DNA of 64,000 nt, from positions 19,250,998 to 19,314,997 of the forward strand of contig NC_079516.1 in assembly GCF_000801105.2 (NCBI RefSeq), read 5' to 3'. Below the pieces are notes generated by a model. It was not told the origin of the DNA. It ran no database searches and saw only the letters and a program-made list of their open reading frames with translations. The DNA is from Raphanus sativus (taxonomy: Eukaryota; Streptophyta; Magnoliopsida; Brassicales; Brassicaceae). How positions within the stretch are numbered: the stretch's first letter is position 1; each line of letters starts with the position of its first letter. The position numbers and the translations under genes are program-made. This document shows, one piece after another, positions 51,501-63,022 of this stretch.

Positions 51501-52631
51501 AGACCCAGTCACAACGCAAAAGAAGATGGTTATTGTTGGATCTATACGAAATCGGGCTTATACTCGGTTAAATCTGGCTACAAGCTAGCATCGCAAATAA
51601 AGGAAGAGAAGCGTGAAGGAAGTTTGGTGTCGGAGCCCAGCACTAACTCGTTAAAAGCACTGATATGGAAGCTAAAGACGACAAGAAAGATCAAGCATTT
51701 CATATGGCAAGCAGCCTCTGATTGCATAGCTTCGTGTAGCAGACTCGTAGATAGACACTGTGGGATTGAGCGTACTTGTCCCCGATGTGGAGAGCACGAT
51801 GAAACCATCAACCATCTCCTGTTCTTATGCCCACCGGCGCTACAGACCTGGGCACTATCGGATATACCGACATCTCCGGGTGAATTCCCGAGCGCATCTT
51901 TATACGGGAATCTTGACTATCTCCTACTCCGGGCAAAAAATAAAGGGGTGTCCGAGACTATAATGAGGCGTTTTCCATGGATTATGTGGTTTATATGGAA
52001 AGCGAGAAATGAAAAAGTGTTCAACGGTGATACTATTTTCCCACCGGACACAGTACAGCACGCGACGCGGGAAGAAGAAGAATGGAGAGTAGCACAATGC
52101 ATATCTGACCAGATGCAACCACGTGAAGTACCAATACAAGACCATGTTGACGATGAGAGGGTTTCACGCCTACCAAGATGCCAAGTGGATGCGTCTTGGG
52201 TGAAAAACTCAAGTTTTGTGGGTGGTGGTTGTATCATCGAAGCCGAACCAGAGCTTACCCTCTACGGTTCCTTCGGGATAGACCAAGTTCTATCCCCCTT
52301 GCATGCCGAGTTTAATATCTTGCTGTGTGCAATGGAAACTGCTATGCAGTTAGGTTATACATCAATGTCCTTTGAATCGGACTGTCTACAGTTTGTTAAG
52401 CTGTTAAATGAAGAAGAAGATTGGCCTATATTGGCATCAGAGTGGAATGAATTCAATCACAAAAGAGCTATGTTTACTGATTTGTCTATTTCTTTTATTG
52501 CAAGAAAGCACAATGTAAGGGCTGACCTCCTTGCCAAAGGAGCTCGATCCCAAAATTCTCTATTTTCCTATGTAAACTCTGTAATTCCGAGTTGGCTAGC
52601 TTCACAGGCTAACCGTTTCGCTTTGAATTAA
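48525..52631 (+). pseudogene. LINE ORF2 (endonuclease, reverse transcriptase, RNase H) with one in-frame stop
   Basis: A single reading frame of 1368 codons broken only by TGA at 51309-51311 (codon 929). Residues 1-225 are an apurinic-type endonuclease (NTISWNCQGAG, SETKN, CGDFNEI, WGSDHRPVL). Reverse transcriptase follows (PDKAPGPDGM near 445, FRPISLCNV, then the catalytic FADD near 680). After the stop come the zinc-binding zf-RVT region (CPRCGEHDETINHLLFLC) and an RVT_3 RNase H domain (CQVDASW near 1217, ESDCLQFV, NVRADLLAKGA). At the stop the context is GT*ASTRVWLDPW, where relatives have Gly; one base change GGA to TGA explains it. The upstream part alone (928 aa) keeps endonuclease and polymerase. 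I describe the break and do not restore it. Confidence 0.93.
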
Positions 52632-52661
52632 TAATACATGGGGTTCGATGTCAAAAAAAAA

Positions 52662-52677
52662 AGATAGATGTGGAATC
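52662..52677 (+). other. LINE target-site duplication, right copy
   Basis: AGATAGATGTGGAATC directly after the A-tail. Confidence 0.93.
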
Positions 52678-52904
52678 ATGAGAACAAGGTGACACATTAA
52701 AACACGCATGTTCTTTTATGGGTTTTAATATGATCAGAAATTATGGACTGCTTGGATTCTAGCCCGAGGAAATCAAATGTCTTGGCAAAGAAAAGGAGGG
52801 AAATAAATGATAAGATGACGCTTGGAGGGTGCTCCAGCGAATAAAGACTGGCATACTCTATTCCCATGTTTTTTTTTAGAATATTTTCGAATGGTAGGTT
52901 TAAA
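52662..52904 (+). repeat. DEFL duplication unit, copy 2, left piece
   Basis: Homologous to 38078-38319: shared phrases include TGTGGAATCATGAGAA, CAGAAATTA, GGACTGCTTGGATT and GCATACTCTATTCCCATG (GCATGCTC in copy 1). It stops at A 52904, where the Helitron-like insertion begins; copy 2 resumes at 62157. Confidence 0.82.
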
Positions 52905-53191
52905 TCTAAACTATTAAAACTGAAATACATTTTGTACTTAACCCTAATTTTTTCACAATATTTATAATCTTTGCCACTAACATTAACTTTATACATTCCC
53001 TAATTTTTAGAAAAGGCTTTCACGCCATATTAACATAACGATCCGACCAGCCCATTAACATTTTTTTATCCAATAGTTGCATTTGTATCTCTACAGACTC
53101 TACCCATAAAATAGGATTCATCTTTCCCACTATCTACATGAAATGGTTTACATAAATTAGAAAAACGAGATTATTAAATCAAGTGCCAAAA

Positions 53192-53373
53192 TATCAATAC
53201 TATTAAAACAGAAGGCCCTTTTTTGAGGTGTCCTTCTGTTTTGAATATATTTACAGATCTCTGCCATTGAATCATTTAAATCTATCAATACTATTAAAAC
53301 AGAAGGCCCTTTTTTGAGGTGTCCTTCTGTTTTGAATATATTTACAGATCTCTGCCATTGAATCATTTAAATT
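53192..53373 (+). repeat. two tandem 91-bp units with Helitron-like 5' sequence
   Basis: 53192-53282 and 53283-53373 are almost identical. Each contains TACTATTAAAACAGAAGGCCC followed within 20 bases by the inverted GTCCTTCTGTTTTG, so each unit also forms a hairpin. Confidence 0.9.
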
Positions 53374-55181
53374 TATGCTTTTTATTATTGATATATTCAA
53401 CGATTTTCTTTTTTATTGCAACACCTAATTACTTTTAAGTTCCTTTTCCTTTTATTAAATCTAACCAAACACTTTATGTAGGGATAATTTGAAAAGTACC
53501 TTATTTGTGTTTTGAAATTTGACAAATACACTTTATTTTATATTTTTTGAAAACTACACTTTCTTGTATGTAAAATGACATTTTACCCTCGTTTTGATTT
53601 GATTTTTTAAGAAGAATTAAATTTAAATCAAAATTATTTATGCGTTTCTGGGTTCATATGTTTTTTGCCCGTGTTTTGAAGTTTATCAAAATCTAATACA
53701 CCTTATTGAATCACAAAGACTTAAATCATATAAGTTATAAACCAGAATATTCATACGTCCTTATTAAGTGAATTATGCTGATCAGGTACATCATATACGA
53801 TATTCAGTAATGTCCCTTTGACGAAAATTACTATACTTTATACATATGATGGTACAGTATAACCTCTTTAAATTAATACTCGATAAATTAATATACACTA
53901 AAATCTCTATAAATTAATATATTTTATAATCTCAAATTGAGTTTTTGGTTCAATTAATACATCAATAAATTAATAATCTCTATAAATTTATAAAAAATTA
54001 TAGTTTTGGTGTAGTTCCAACACTATTAATTTATAGAGGTTTTACTGTACATCAAAGAACTTTATGTTGCATTCTTCACTGGATCTCATAAATTATGCAT
54101 TGGAAATAGACTGTACTGGTATGTTTGATGAGTTCAGGGATCAATATTCTTACGGAAAAGTTGATTTGATAAATTTGTATTCTTGGTTTTTGTAACTTAA
54201 TATTTGGATCTTTATGTTGCAAGGAGAAGGTAATATATAAATAACGGAGTATTGTAGAATAGCTCTTTGCTTTCATTCAATCATTTATTATCTCTGTTTT
54301 GTTCTTTATCTAAATTTTGTAGAATATCTAAATTTTGTCTTCTTAGTTTTGTCTTTTCTAAAAATATAAAAACGAAATGAAGTGTAACTTGATATGTTCT
54401 TTTATTAGTCCATGTATAGTTCAATGGACGTTTTGTTACAAGTTTTAACCTGAAACTTTTTTAGTCCTTTTTTACCTCTAGGAATCATCTCATCATAAGT
54501 CAGGGTTCCTCTGTTTTTCGTTTCGTGAACGAAACATATCTCGAATCTTGTTCTTGTTCCATAAGCTGAACAGTTTAGGTGACATCCCTTTCCTCAGTGT
54601 TCAACTGCACGTTGAATAAGATACTTTAAATGTAGATGGAATAGCTGTACAATTAGTTACAGTGGCAGCCAATGAGAAATTGGATTTCAATGAAAGTTAG
54701 CTCATGTGACAAAAAATTTAGAGACTCTGCATGATTACGCTGGTGATACACACAGACTTTTTTTGTAGTTAACAAACCAAAAGATGATCGATGGTATAAT
54801 GTTGCTAGTTTCCCTAGACGGGAGAATCGTCTTGTACATGACAAGATTGTAAAAGTATACTGATTGGATAATTTAGTCATTTTGTATAAATAAAAAGGTA
54901 GTTTTAAAAAAAAAATGGATAGTAATGTAGTTTTCAAATTTGAATCTCATATAAATGCATTTTTCCAAATTTTCCCCTTTATGTATGCTATCAGAACTGT
55001 ACGTATTATAGTGTTTTTACTTTTAGATAATATTGGAGCAAAAAGAGCAACACTAACGATGATACAACTTTTTCCAGAAAAATGAAGAAATTCTAGATTT
55101 TTGAGATTTCAATTGAGATGTCTGATGAGAAAATGTATTCAATAGATACAGAAGTCTTTAGTCTGGTGTAAAGTTTTTATC
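53374..55181. other. AT-rich interior of the large Helitron-like insertion
   Basis: No supported gene. A short palindromic area near 53860-54010 repeats AATTAATA, CTCTATAAATT and TTTATAGAG in both orientations and may be another small MITE. Minus frame 54653-54937 has no domain. Confidence 0.5.
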
Positions 55182-56916
55182 TATATTATTAAAAGAGAAG
55201 TACAAATATAAACTTACTCTTTAAATTAACACTAGATTTGGACCCGTACGCCCGTGCGGGTGTATTTTTTATAAAATATTTTGCTATTTGTTTTTCATGT
55301 TAATATTAAAGTTAGGCAAAAAATCTTAATCCAAAAAATGGAAGCGATCCAGAAAAAGATGGCGAACCTGACCTGAAATTAATTAAATATCCAAATTATT
55401 CGAAATATCAAAACAGACCCAAACGAACCCGAATGTGCACTGGAACGTACACCCATAGTTCCCAATCTATTTTTTCTTTTAAAACAGAACAAACATATAA
55501 TTAATAATATTTTATATTTATTATCATATAAATAGTTACATATATTATACTCTCCTGTTTTTTAAAGATAGATGTTTTAGAAAAATAAGTTATTTCACAA
55601 AGATGTATTTTTTATGTTTCCTATACAAAAATTGAAAATTTCAATAAAATTGATTGAATTTATTGAAAGACTATTGGTTAAAATGCATTGGAATTTGATA
55701 ATTTCTAAAAATGATGTATAGTTAATGTGTTTTCTTAATATGTGTGAAAACATCAAAACATACATCTTTAAAAAACAGAGGGAGTAATTTTTAAATTTAA
55801 TGTGAAATATAAAAAATTTAATGGTTTGATCTATTAAAGCTGATTTTTGCAAGATCGAACAAACAATAGTTACAAATATGAAAGGTTTTTGTATGTTTTT
55901 GATTTAACTAAGCAACAAAATTATATTTCAGTTTTGTTGGGCCAAAATATTTTTTTATATTATAAATGATTAGTTATGATTATAGATATCTATTTGTTTT
56001 TAATACATTCAGGATGTTTAAATAAGAATATTCATATATGTATGTTCAAATCGATGATTAGTTAATTATGATAATCTTTTGGTTAATTTCAAACCATAGA
56101 AAATCTGTTTTGTTTTCGAGACAATTTGATTTGTACCGTAGTACAATAAGACAAATTCATGTATGATCAATTTGAATTGTATCAATTGAACAATGTGGGT
56201 GAAATAAGCCGTGTAATCATTTAATCATTGACCGAACCATTGAATTGAAGTGGTTTTGGTTAAGTTGTTAAAAAAAGGCGATTGAATTAAAATGGTTATG
56301 TCTTTTTTTTGTCGTCGTATTAAGCCACATGGGCTAGTTATGGTTATGTTTAATAAATTAGATGTTTGGTTTAGTTGTAAACCAAAATTTTAATTGGTTC
56401 ATTTTAAGTAATTAGAGTTGGTTTAGGTAGTGGCATTAGATGGTAATTATTGAGGAAAAGTTAGGGCTAAGTAATATTTGTACTTCAGTTTTAATAGATT
56501 AGATTTATTTACATTTCAATGCCACTGAAGTAATAACTACTCTTAAGTTTATGTATTTATTGTCTTTTTCGAAATTAATATTTAATTTCCAAATATGTGG
56601 ATACACAACAAATTCAGATTATTCTATAATTAATTTCTAGAACCCATTAAACTTTTGATAAGGTAGACATCCATTATTAATATGAAGTATGTCGTCTATT
56701 GAAACTTTATTAATATACGTCCATTTGATACAATAAACCTATTTCAAAGTTTTTAATTAGTTATATATTTTATGACCTCTAAACTATTTTTTTCTAATGG
56801 AACATCTAATATCAACATTTAATATATTTTTTAGCAAAAAAATGAAAAAAAAACTAATTTATTCACCCATGCATATATGTTTAATCTGCACTAACAAAAC
56901 TGTTTATCAGATTTAC

Positions 56917-56959
<43 letters not shown>

Positions 56960-58165
56960 TGCATTAGGTACTACATATATTATATTACATATATTATATT
57001 GTTCTTTAAAAAGTACTACATATACTATACAAACATTGTTGTCAAAAAAATATACAAACATTTCGGTTACCCTAATCATAACAAACAATTCAATTTAGGA
57101 AACATACACCCCCACATATTCCTTGAAATTAGAACAAACGATTTTTATTGTTCACAAAATTTTGTTATTTATTTTAAATCATAAATAACAATAGATTCAA
57201 TTTTGATCACAAACAATATTTGGAATATTCCCTATTTACTAAAATTGAAAATAATAATTTGTTACTTAAATCATAATCTCCATATATTTGGGGCTAAACT
57301 ACTTCCTACAATCTAGCTAAACAATTAATTATATTCTTTAAATAAATGTACAATTGATTAAGAATTACTTTCTATAACCTAGGTTAGATGTGAGTATTGG
57401 GATATCTGTTTGGATTCGGTTTGATTTTATTCGAGTTTTGGGTTTTCCGAATTAAAGATTTCAGTCTGATTTAGATATTTATAAATTTTGGTTCGGGTTT
57501 GGTGGATTATCCGTTTAAATTATTTTAAAATTTAAATCCATTTATACTTCAAATTTCTTAAATCTTAAATACTGGTTAGCTTTTTTTGTTTTGATTATTA
57601 CATTTTGATTCAGTTATATATAATTGATTTAGAATACAAATGGGTGTGTTATTAATTAATAAACATGACAAAATGTGATATAATATTAAAATTAAATAAA
57701 TAATTAACCTACATAAACGTAAAATAACCTGTAAAAACCAAAGAAATCAATTTAGGTATATGTTTACTAAATTTAGAACACAATATATTTCTAAAAATAT
57801 ATAGTTATATTTCTCATTATTTATTAGTAATAATTAAAAAGTAAAGACCACATTATATAATCGTTTATATAAGATAGAAATAAAACATATAACATTCCAT
57901 TGGTAGAATATTTTCATATAAACAAATGTCAACTGAAAATCGAACACAATAAATTATGATAAAAATATGAATAATACAATTGACTCTTAAAAACAAATAT
58001 AATTACTCAATATATTAAGAGAATTGCTAAGTTTAAATATATTATATACACAATTGTATAATATGTTTAAGCTGTAAACTTATATTATATAATTTATACA
58101 AAACAATTTTTTTTTATAAAAGTAAAAACAAATACCCGTGCGGTCGCACGGGTCAAGCTCTAGTT
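55182..58165 (+). mobile_element. nested Helitron-like element(s)
   Basis: Left end TCTATATTATTAAAAGAGAAGTACAAAT at 55182 (5' type) and right end with hairpin ACCCGTGCGGTCGCACGGGT followed by CAAGCTCTAGT near 58137-58167. About 50 bp inside the left end lies an opposite-strand 3' end (ACTAGATTTGGACCCGTACG, then CCCGTGCGGGTGT at 55232-55262), so at least two elements are nested head to tail. No protein frame. Confidence 0.6.
56924..56956. repeat. (AT)n microsatellite
   Basis: Alternating TA of about 33 bp; the minus frame with Tyr-Ile repeats comes from it. Confidence 0.9.
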
Positions 58166-58167
58166 TA

Positions 58168-59090
58168 TTTATTAGGGCTCATGTTTATATAAACTACAGA
58201 TACAGTCATATTTTTTTTTTGTAAAGCCAGATACAGCCAGATACAGTCATATACAAATGTATTGAAAAGTTTACAATGAGGATTAATGATCTAAACGGCT
58301 CCTTTTTTTCTCGGTCGTTGTAATTAGCAAGTAAATTACAAACTCATACTTTTATTATGGATACGGCAAAATAAATTTAAGGTCTATACAGGTTTTTTTA
58401 ATTGCTTCAGTATGGTTGGCTTCTTCTCTATTATTTATAGTATTCACTTCATATGTTATTGGGAGTTGCTCCAAAAAAAAAGATGTTACTGGGATTCGGG
58501 TGTTTTAGTCATGATACATGGCTGATTACACCTTGAAAATGGTTTATTTAAAATATTGCATTAAAAATTCCCTGTTATGGTGTATATCGTTAGTCCAACA
58601 ATTACGGTACATATGGTTATTTAATTATATGTAATGTAATTGATTTTTTGGGGGATATTTGTATTATGTAATCTAATACAACACTAGATAATATATACAG
58701 AAACCATGTTTACAATAATCATATTTCACAACAATCAATTAAACCCACCAATTTCAGAAGCTTACCTAACTATCTAATCCATTATTAAAAAGTTAATTAT
58801 AAACTTTTTGTTTAACAAAATTCTTCGTTTGTAAAATCTTAACTATAAATTGTTTTGGGGATTTTCCATGTTCAAATAGGTTGTTCACGTTTTCTTAAAT
58901 TTATATGGAAAATACATTAACTTCAGCATATGTTATTTAGTACATTAAAAAATCAGGGCATTAATTCTGCATATTCGATTAGTATATCTTATTAGTATTT
59001 CGGGAATATTTGAAAAGATTTTTTGGCCCATAATTAATTGACAAATCTACAAAATTGTGTAACAACCTAAACTAATTGACTTAGGAGAGT
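58168..59090. other. AT-rich DNA between nested Helitron and MITE copy 2
   Basis: No supported gene. CAGATACAGTCATAT is partly duplicated near 58190-58250. Confidence 0.45.
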
Positions 59091-59093
59091 ATA

Positions 59094-59450
59094 TTCAATT
59101 TAACATTTGATGTGATTTGATTTTTAATGAAATTTTAGATGATTTTAATAAGTTGCAGAGATTTAGATGATTGTTATTAAACTACTCTAGAATATCACCT
59201 AAAACCATAGGATTTGAGTTTTAATTTTTTTAACTAAGAAACTCCGCCCAAACACCCTAAAATCATCTCAAAACTTTAAAACTCCACACGTTAAAATATT
59301 TTCAATAACAGTGGATTTCAGAGTACTTTATAAAATGTCAAGTTCAATAACAGTAGATTTTAAATGAGTTTTTAAAATTCATGTTTGAATAACAGTGAAT
59401 TTGTCATTTTAATACAAATCACCTCAAACTCTCGGTTGAATACACCCCCC
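59094..59450 (-). mobile_element. Tourist/Harbinger-type MITE, copy 2 (opposite orientation)
   Basis: 357 bp with TTA target duplication at 59091-59093 and 59451-59453, right end GGTTGAATACACCCCCC. The interior matches the reverse complement of 37215-37582 (for example ATAACAGTGGATTTCAGAGT versus its mirror ACTCTGAAATCCACTGTTAT). Confidence 0.8.
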
Positions 59451-59587
59451 TTACTTTATAAATATTCATGGACCATTATATTGTTAATCAATATTTGAAA
59501 AAAATTAACAGTATTGTTGATGGCTCGAGAAAAAATAACAAAATTATTAGAGAACATTTCAGTTAATGACCCACTAATAATCATATA

Positions 59588-60079
59588 CTAGATTATGCCC
59601 CGCCCTTAAAAGGACGGGTATATTTTTGTTTTATATTTTTCAGAAAATTTACTTTTTATATTTGTGTCTTTTTAGTCATATTTGTGTTTTTATTTATATA
59701 TATTTTTTTAAAAATGATTAATAAACAATTTTAATATATTCTATTAAAATAGTTGGATTACACATATATTAGTAATGTCTTAATTTGAAAGGGTGGGTGT
59801 ATTTATGTTTTTCTTTGTAATCGTACTTTTGTAAAATATTTTAAAATCATTAGCAAGATGTTTTGATCCATTATATTAAAACAACAACATGATCTATTAT
59901 ATAGGTGTGGTCTAATTATTTAATACAATTATTAAAAAAATTATTAATTATTTTTAAAAATGTATTATACAAATTAAAAATAAAAATATGACTAAAACAC
60001 AAATATGATGATTAAATTTTTAAGAAAAATGTAAAGCAAAGAATATACCCGTCCTTTTAAGGACGGGTCAGAATCTAAT
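59588..60079. repeat. pair of inverted Helitron-type 3' ends
   Basis: CTAGATTATGCCCCGCCC with hairpin partner GGACGGG at 59588-59619, and its inverted counterpart CCCGTCC...GGACGGGTCAGAATCTAA at 60048-60079. Homology extends inwards about 100 bp on both sides (ATATTTGTGTTTT motifs), giving a 490-bp inverted structure. Confidence 0.65.
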
Positions 60080-61139
60080 AATTGAATTAACATTACACAC
60101 AAGAACTATTAGAAAATTCAAGTACTGTATTTGTTGAGCACATTACTAAACCGGATTATATGTATTACATGAATTAGATAAAATTATAAAATAATTCGGT
60201 TTAGTATATACTAATTGTAAATAAATGGGATTCGATCTTTTTTCAAATAGAAAATCAATGTTTATATATTTTCTTACAATTTAATTGGAAATAGCATTAA
60301 AACAAGATACAAATGAACTGGAAATATCACTTCAACGATCCTATTGCTATGGTATATTCTACACTGTTAACAGATCAACTAACTATTCCTAAAATCATTG
60401 ACTATCTTACTAATTAAAATAAGGAATACACGTTTACTACCTTTATTTTGTATCCTCAAATCATTGGTTGTTTGTGTTAGTTGCTAAGATCATTGACTAT
60501 CTTAATATCTTACTAATTAACATAACAAGGCCCTAAATTAAAGCTATCACATTAATAACAAAATATATACTTGCTAATCAAGGTTAATTAGGATAGATAC
60601 ATTACAAAATCTTTTGTATATTTCTAACTTTAAAATGCTTACCATTAAATGATAAAAAAAGTATAACCGTGTATATCTTTACTTCCTAATATTTAATATA
60701 TTTCTATTCTACAACTTTTAAATCACGCTTTCAAATAATTTAGTTTAGATTTTTCTACCGTCAATATCTCACCTATATATATTATTAAAATTGAAATACA
60801 AATTAGATTTGTTTGAAAACATATATAACAATTTTAAAAAATATTTGTTTGAAAACTTGGATATCAGTTTTAAAAAATAAGTTTATTTAGAAACATAAAT
60901 ATCATTTTAAATAAGATGTTTGTTTGGAAACATGAATAACAGTATAAAAATAATATAATGTTATTTGGAAACATAGATAACAGTATATTAAGAAAAGAAT
61001 GAACTATGTTATTAAAAAATTGGAAATCTATTATATTATGAGAAAATATCTATTTGAGTCAACTTTAAAATATAGGAAAATGAGCTAATCTAATTATCTA
61101 AAAAGATCATTTGTCTAAAATAATCATTACAAAAATTAA

Positions 61140-61175
<36 letters not shown>

Positions 61176-62152
61176 AAATCAAAATAATAATTTAAAGTTG
61201 ATTTATATCAAAAATTGATTCAAAATATACATATATTCAAAATTTTATTTTTACTAAAATATTTTCCAATGACCATCATTAAAAATGTTTTCAATATATA
61301 TAAGAAAAATACAATGCAAAGTCAAATTTCATATACCAAATTAAATTATGATTTTTATATTTCATATTAAATTTTAAAAATTTAATATATGTTATTATTT
61401 ATATGATAGTACATATAAAATACTATTAGTTATATGTTTGATGTGTTTTTAAAGAAAAAAATAGATTGTGAATTAGGGGAGGGCGTTCAGGTACCCATTC
61501 GGGTTTGGTTTGGGTCTGTTTGGATTTTGGATTTCCGGGGTCAAAGATTCCAATTTCATTCTGATATTTCTAAATTTTTGTTTGGATTCGATTCAGATCT
61601 TTGCCGGTTTATTCGGGTTCGGATTACCTATTTAAATTATTTTTAAAATTCATTATATAATTTAAATTTCTCAAAATATATAACCAAAATAATATATTAC
61701 ATATAAATTTGAATAACATATATCAGAATACCTGAACTTAACATATACATTGGTTTGATTTAAATATCCGGATAGATAATTAATAATTACTTTAATTATT
61801 TTTGGTGATTTGGGTATACTTTAACTTTTTAGATATTTACATTTAACTATTTATATATATTTTCAATTATTTAAACCAATTTATAAGTATCATAGGGATT
61901 TTTTATTTACATTAAATATATATAAGTATATAACTCTATTTCGAATACATTTGAGTATCTGAAATACTTCGCTTCGGATCAGATTCAGAATTCAGTTCTC
62001 TAAATATCAACATTTTTGATATTTAACCAATTTCAGTTCGAGTTTGGTACTTTTTTTTTTGATCGGGATCGGTTTGATTTTTTTGGATTCAATTTTTTTG
62101 TCCAACTCTAATATTGACATGAAAAACAACATCTTTTATGCGGGTCAAAAAT
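60080..62152. other. AT-rich 3' part of the large Helitron-like insertion
   Basis: Contains another Helitron 5'-type start near 60772 (TATATTATTAAAATTGAAATACAAATTAG) with about four diverged 45-bp repeats carrying TTTGGAAACAT and AATAACAGT (60800-60985), an (AT)n tract at 61146-61171, and a section near 61480-61640 and 62030-62090 with TTCGGGTTTGG-like phrases also seen near 57410-57500. No supported gene; the 70-codon frame at 61434-61646 lies in this repeat. Confidence 0.5.
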
Positions 62153-62379
62153 CTAGTTTCTGTAAAATAAAAGTTACAACCCAATATATAATAGCAAAGG
62201 TATAAAATCAAGATCTCTTTCCAAAAAAAATTGAAATGTTCATGTCAATCAAAATTAATATATTGAAACGTATCAGAATATATTAATAACATAAGTAAAC
62301 TAGATTGGCAAATAATATTTGAAAATCTCCAGCAAATGGAAACTAATACATTGAAAGATTTTGTTTAACTCAAAAACAC

Positions 62380-62388
62380 TATAAAAAG
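62380..62388 (+). promoter_or_regulatory. TATA box of DEFL gene 2
   Basis: TATAAAAAG about 85 bp before the ATG, conserved with gene 1. Confidence 0.7.
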
Positions 62389-62464
62389 AACTCATAGAAA
62401 CATATAGTATTAAAACTTCAAAGTAAAGTAAAATCTTCTTTCAAAAAATAAGAATAAACTGAAA

Positions 62465-62791
62465 ATGAATTGCAAAATTGGATTCTTGAGCTTCATAATG
62501 ATTTCTTTCATAATCATCCTATTTATCACGGTCGAAGGTTATATCCGTCTATGAGCTTCACATCAAATCTTATTTTTTTTTTATCATATACCTCAGTATG
62601 TACTCTTTTATTTATTTTGGGTTTGGTGAAATATAGGGAAAGATGAAGCCGCAGAGTTACATTGCTTGGAGGAACCATGTAAGTCTTCGGATTACTGTCT
62701 GTTCTTTTGCGGGAGGTCAGGATACAAAACTGGCCAATGTGTACCTACGAAAGAGGATGATGAAGTTAGTTTTTGTTGCTGTAGCCAGTAG
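62465..62791 (+). CDS. secreted defensin-like (DEFL) cysteine-rich peptide 2
   Basis: Exons 62465-62537 and 62637-62791 with a 99-bp intron at the same place as in gene 1. Product 75 aa: signal peptide MNCKIGFLSFIMISFIIILF (residues 1-20), then a 50-residue mature part with the same eight cysteines and the GYKTGQC core. Compared with gene 1 it differs at 3 of 25 signal residues but 17 of 50 mature residues. Both frames, splice sites, TATA box and stop are sound, so both genes appear functional. The gene lost its original closeness to gene 1 through transposon insertions and now lies 23 kb away. Confidence 0.87.
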
Positions 62792-63022
62792 CTCTTAAAT
62801 ATATTAAGTTTAAAATGTATTCTCCACTGAAAATCATTAAAACAATAAATAAATATCTATATTCATATGAGTTGTTGTCAATTTTCATTTGTTTCTTAAT
62901 TTCCTGGGAAGATTATTGAATCATAGCACTAAGTATATGTATCTCAATGTGTCTATTGTCTCACTAATTTTTGGAGTCAAAATAATTCTTAGTGATATCA
63001 ACAGCTAAATCAATTAACATGG

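Larger units (their letters stand above)
46048..52661 (+). mobile_element. nearly full-length L1-type LINE retrotransposon
   Basis: 6.6 kb between two copies of a 16-bp target duplication. It has a 5' UTR of about 290 bp, ORF1 (46339-48528), ORF2 (48525-52631, one nonsense codon), a very short 3' UTR and an A-tail at 52653-52662. The sequence right of it matches copy 1 of the DEFL duplication, which lacks the element. Target duplication, tail and complete 5' end indicate a full-length, fairly recent insertion. Confidence 0.95.
52905..62156 (+). mobile_element. 9.25-kb Helitron-like insertion with nested elements
   Basis: It starts TCTAAACTATTAAAACTGAAATACA (Brassicaceae Helitron 5' type) right after host A, and ends GCGGGTCAAAAATCTAG right before host T. 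Copy 1 of the duplication reads uninterrupted across this point (A 38319 / T 38320), so the ends are defined by comparison as well as by signature. No Rep/helicase gene is present. Inside are a 91-bp tandem pair (53192-53373), further Helitron ends (55182, 55232, 58164, 59588, 60079, about 60772), a Harbinger MITE (59094-59450) and AT tracts. It may be one Helitron enlarged by others or several inserted together. Confidence 0.75.
62157..63022 (+). repeat. DEFL duplication unit, copy 2, right piece
   Basis: Homologous to 38320-40018 of copy 1 (with gaps), from TTCTGTAAAATAAAAGTTAC through the DEFL gene to AATTAACATG. Confidence 0.82.
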
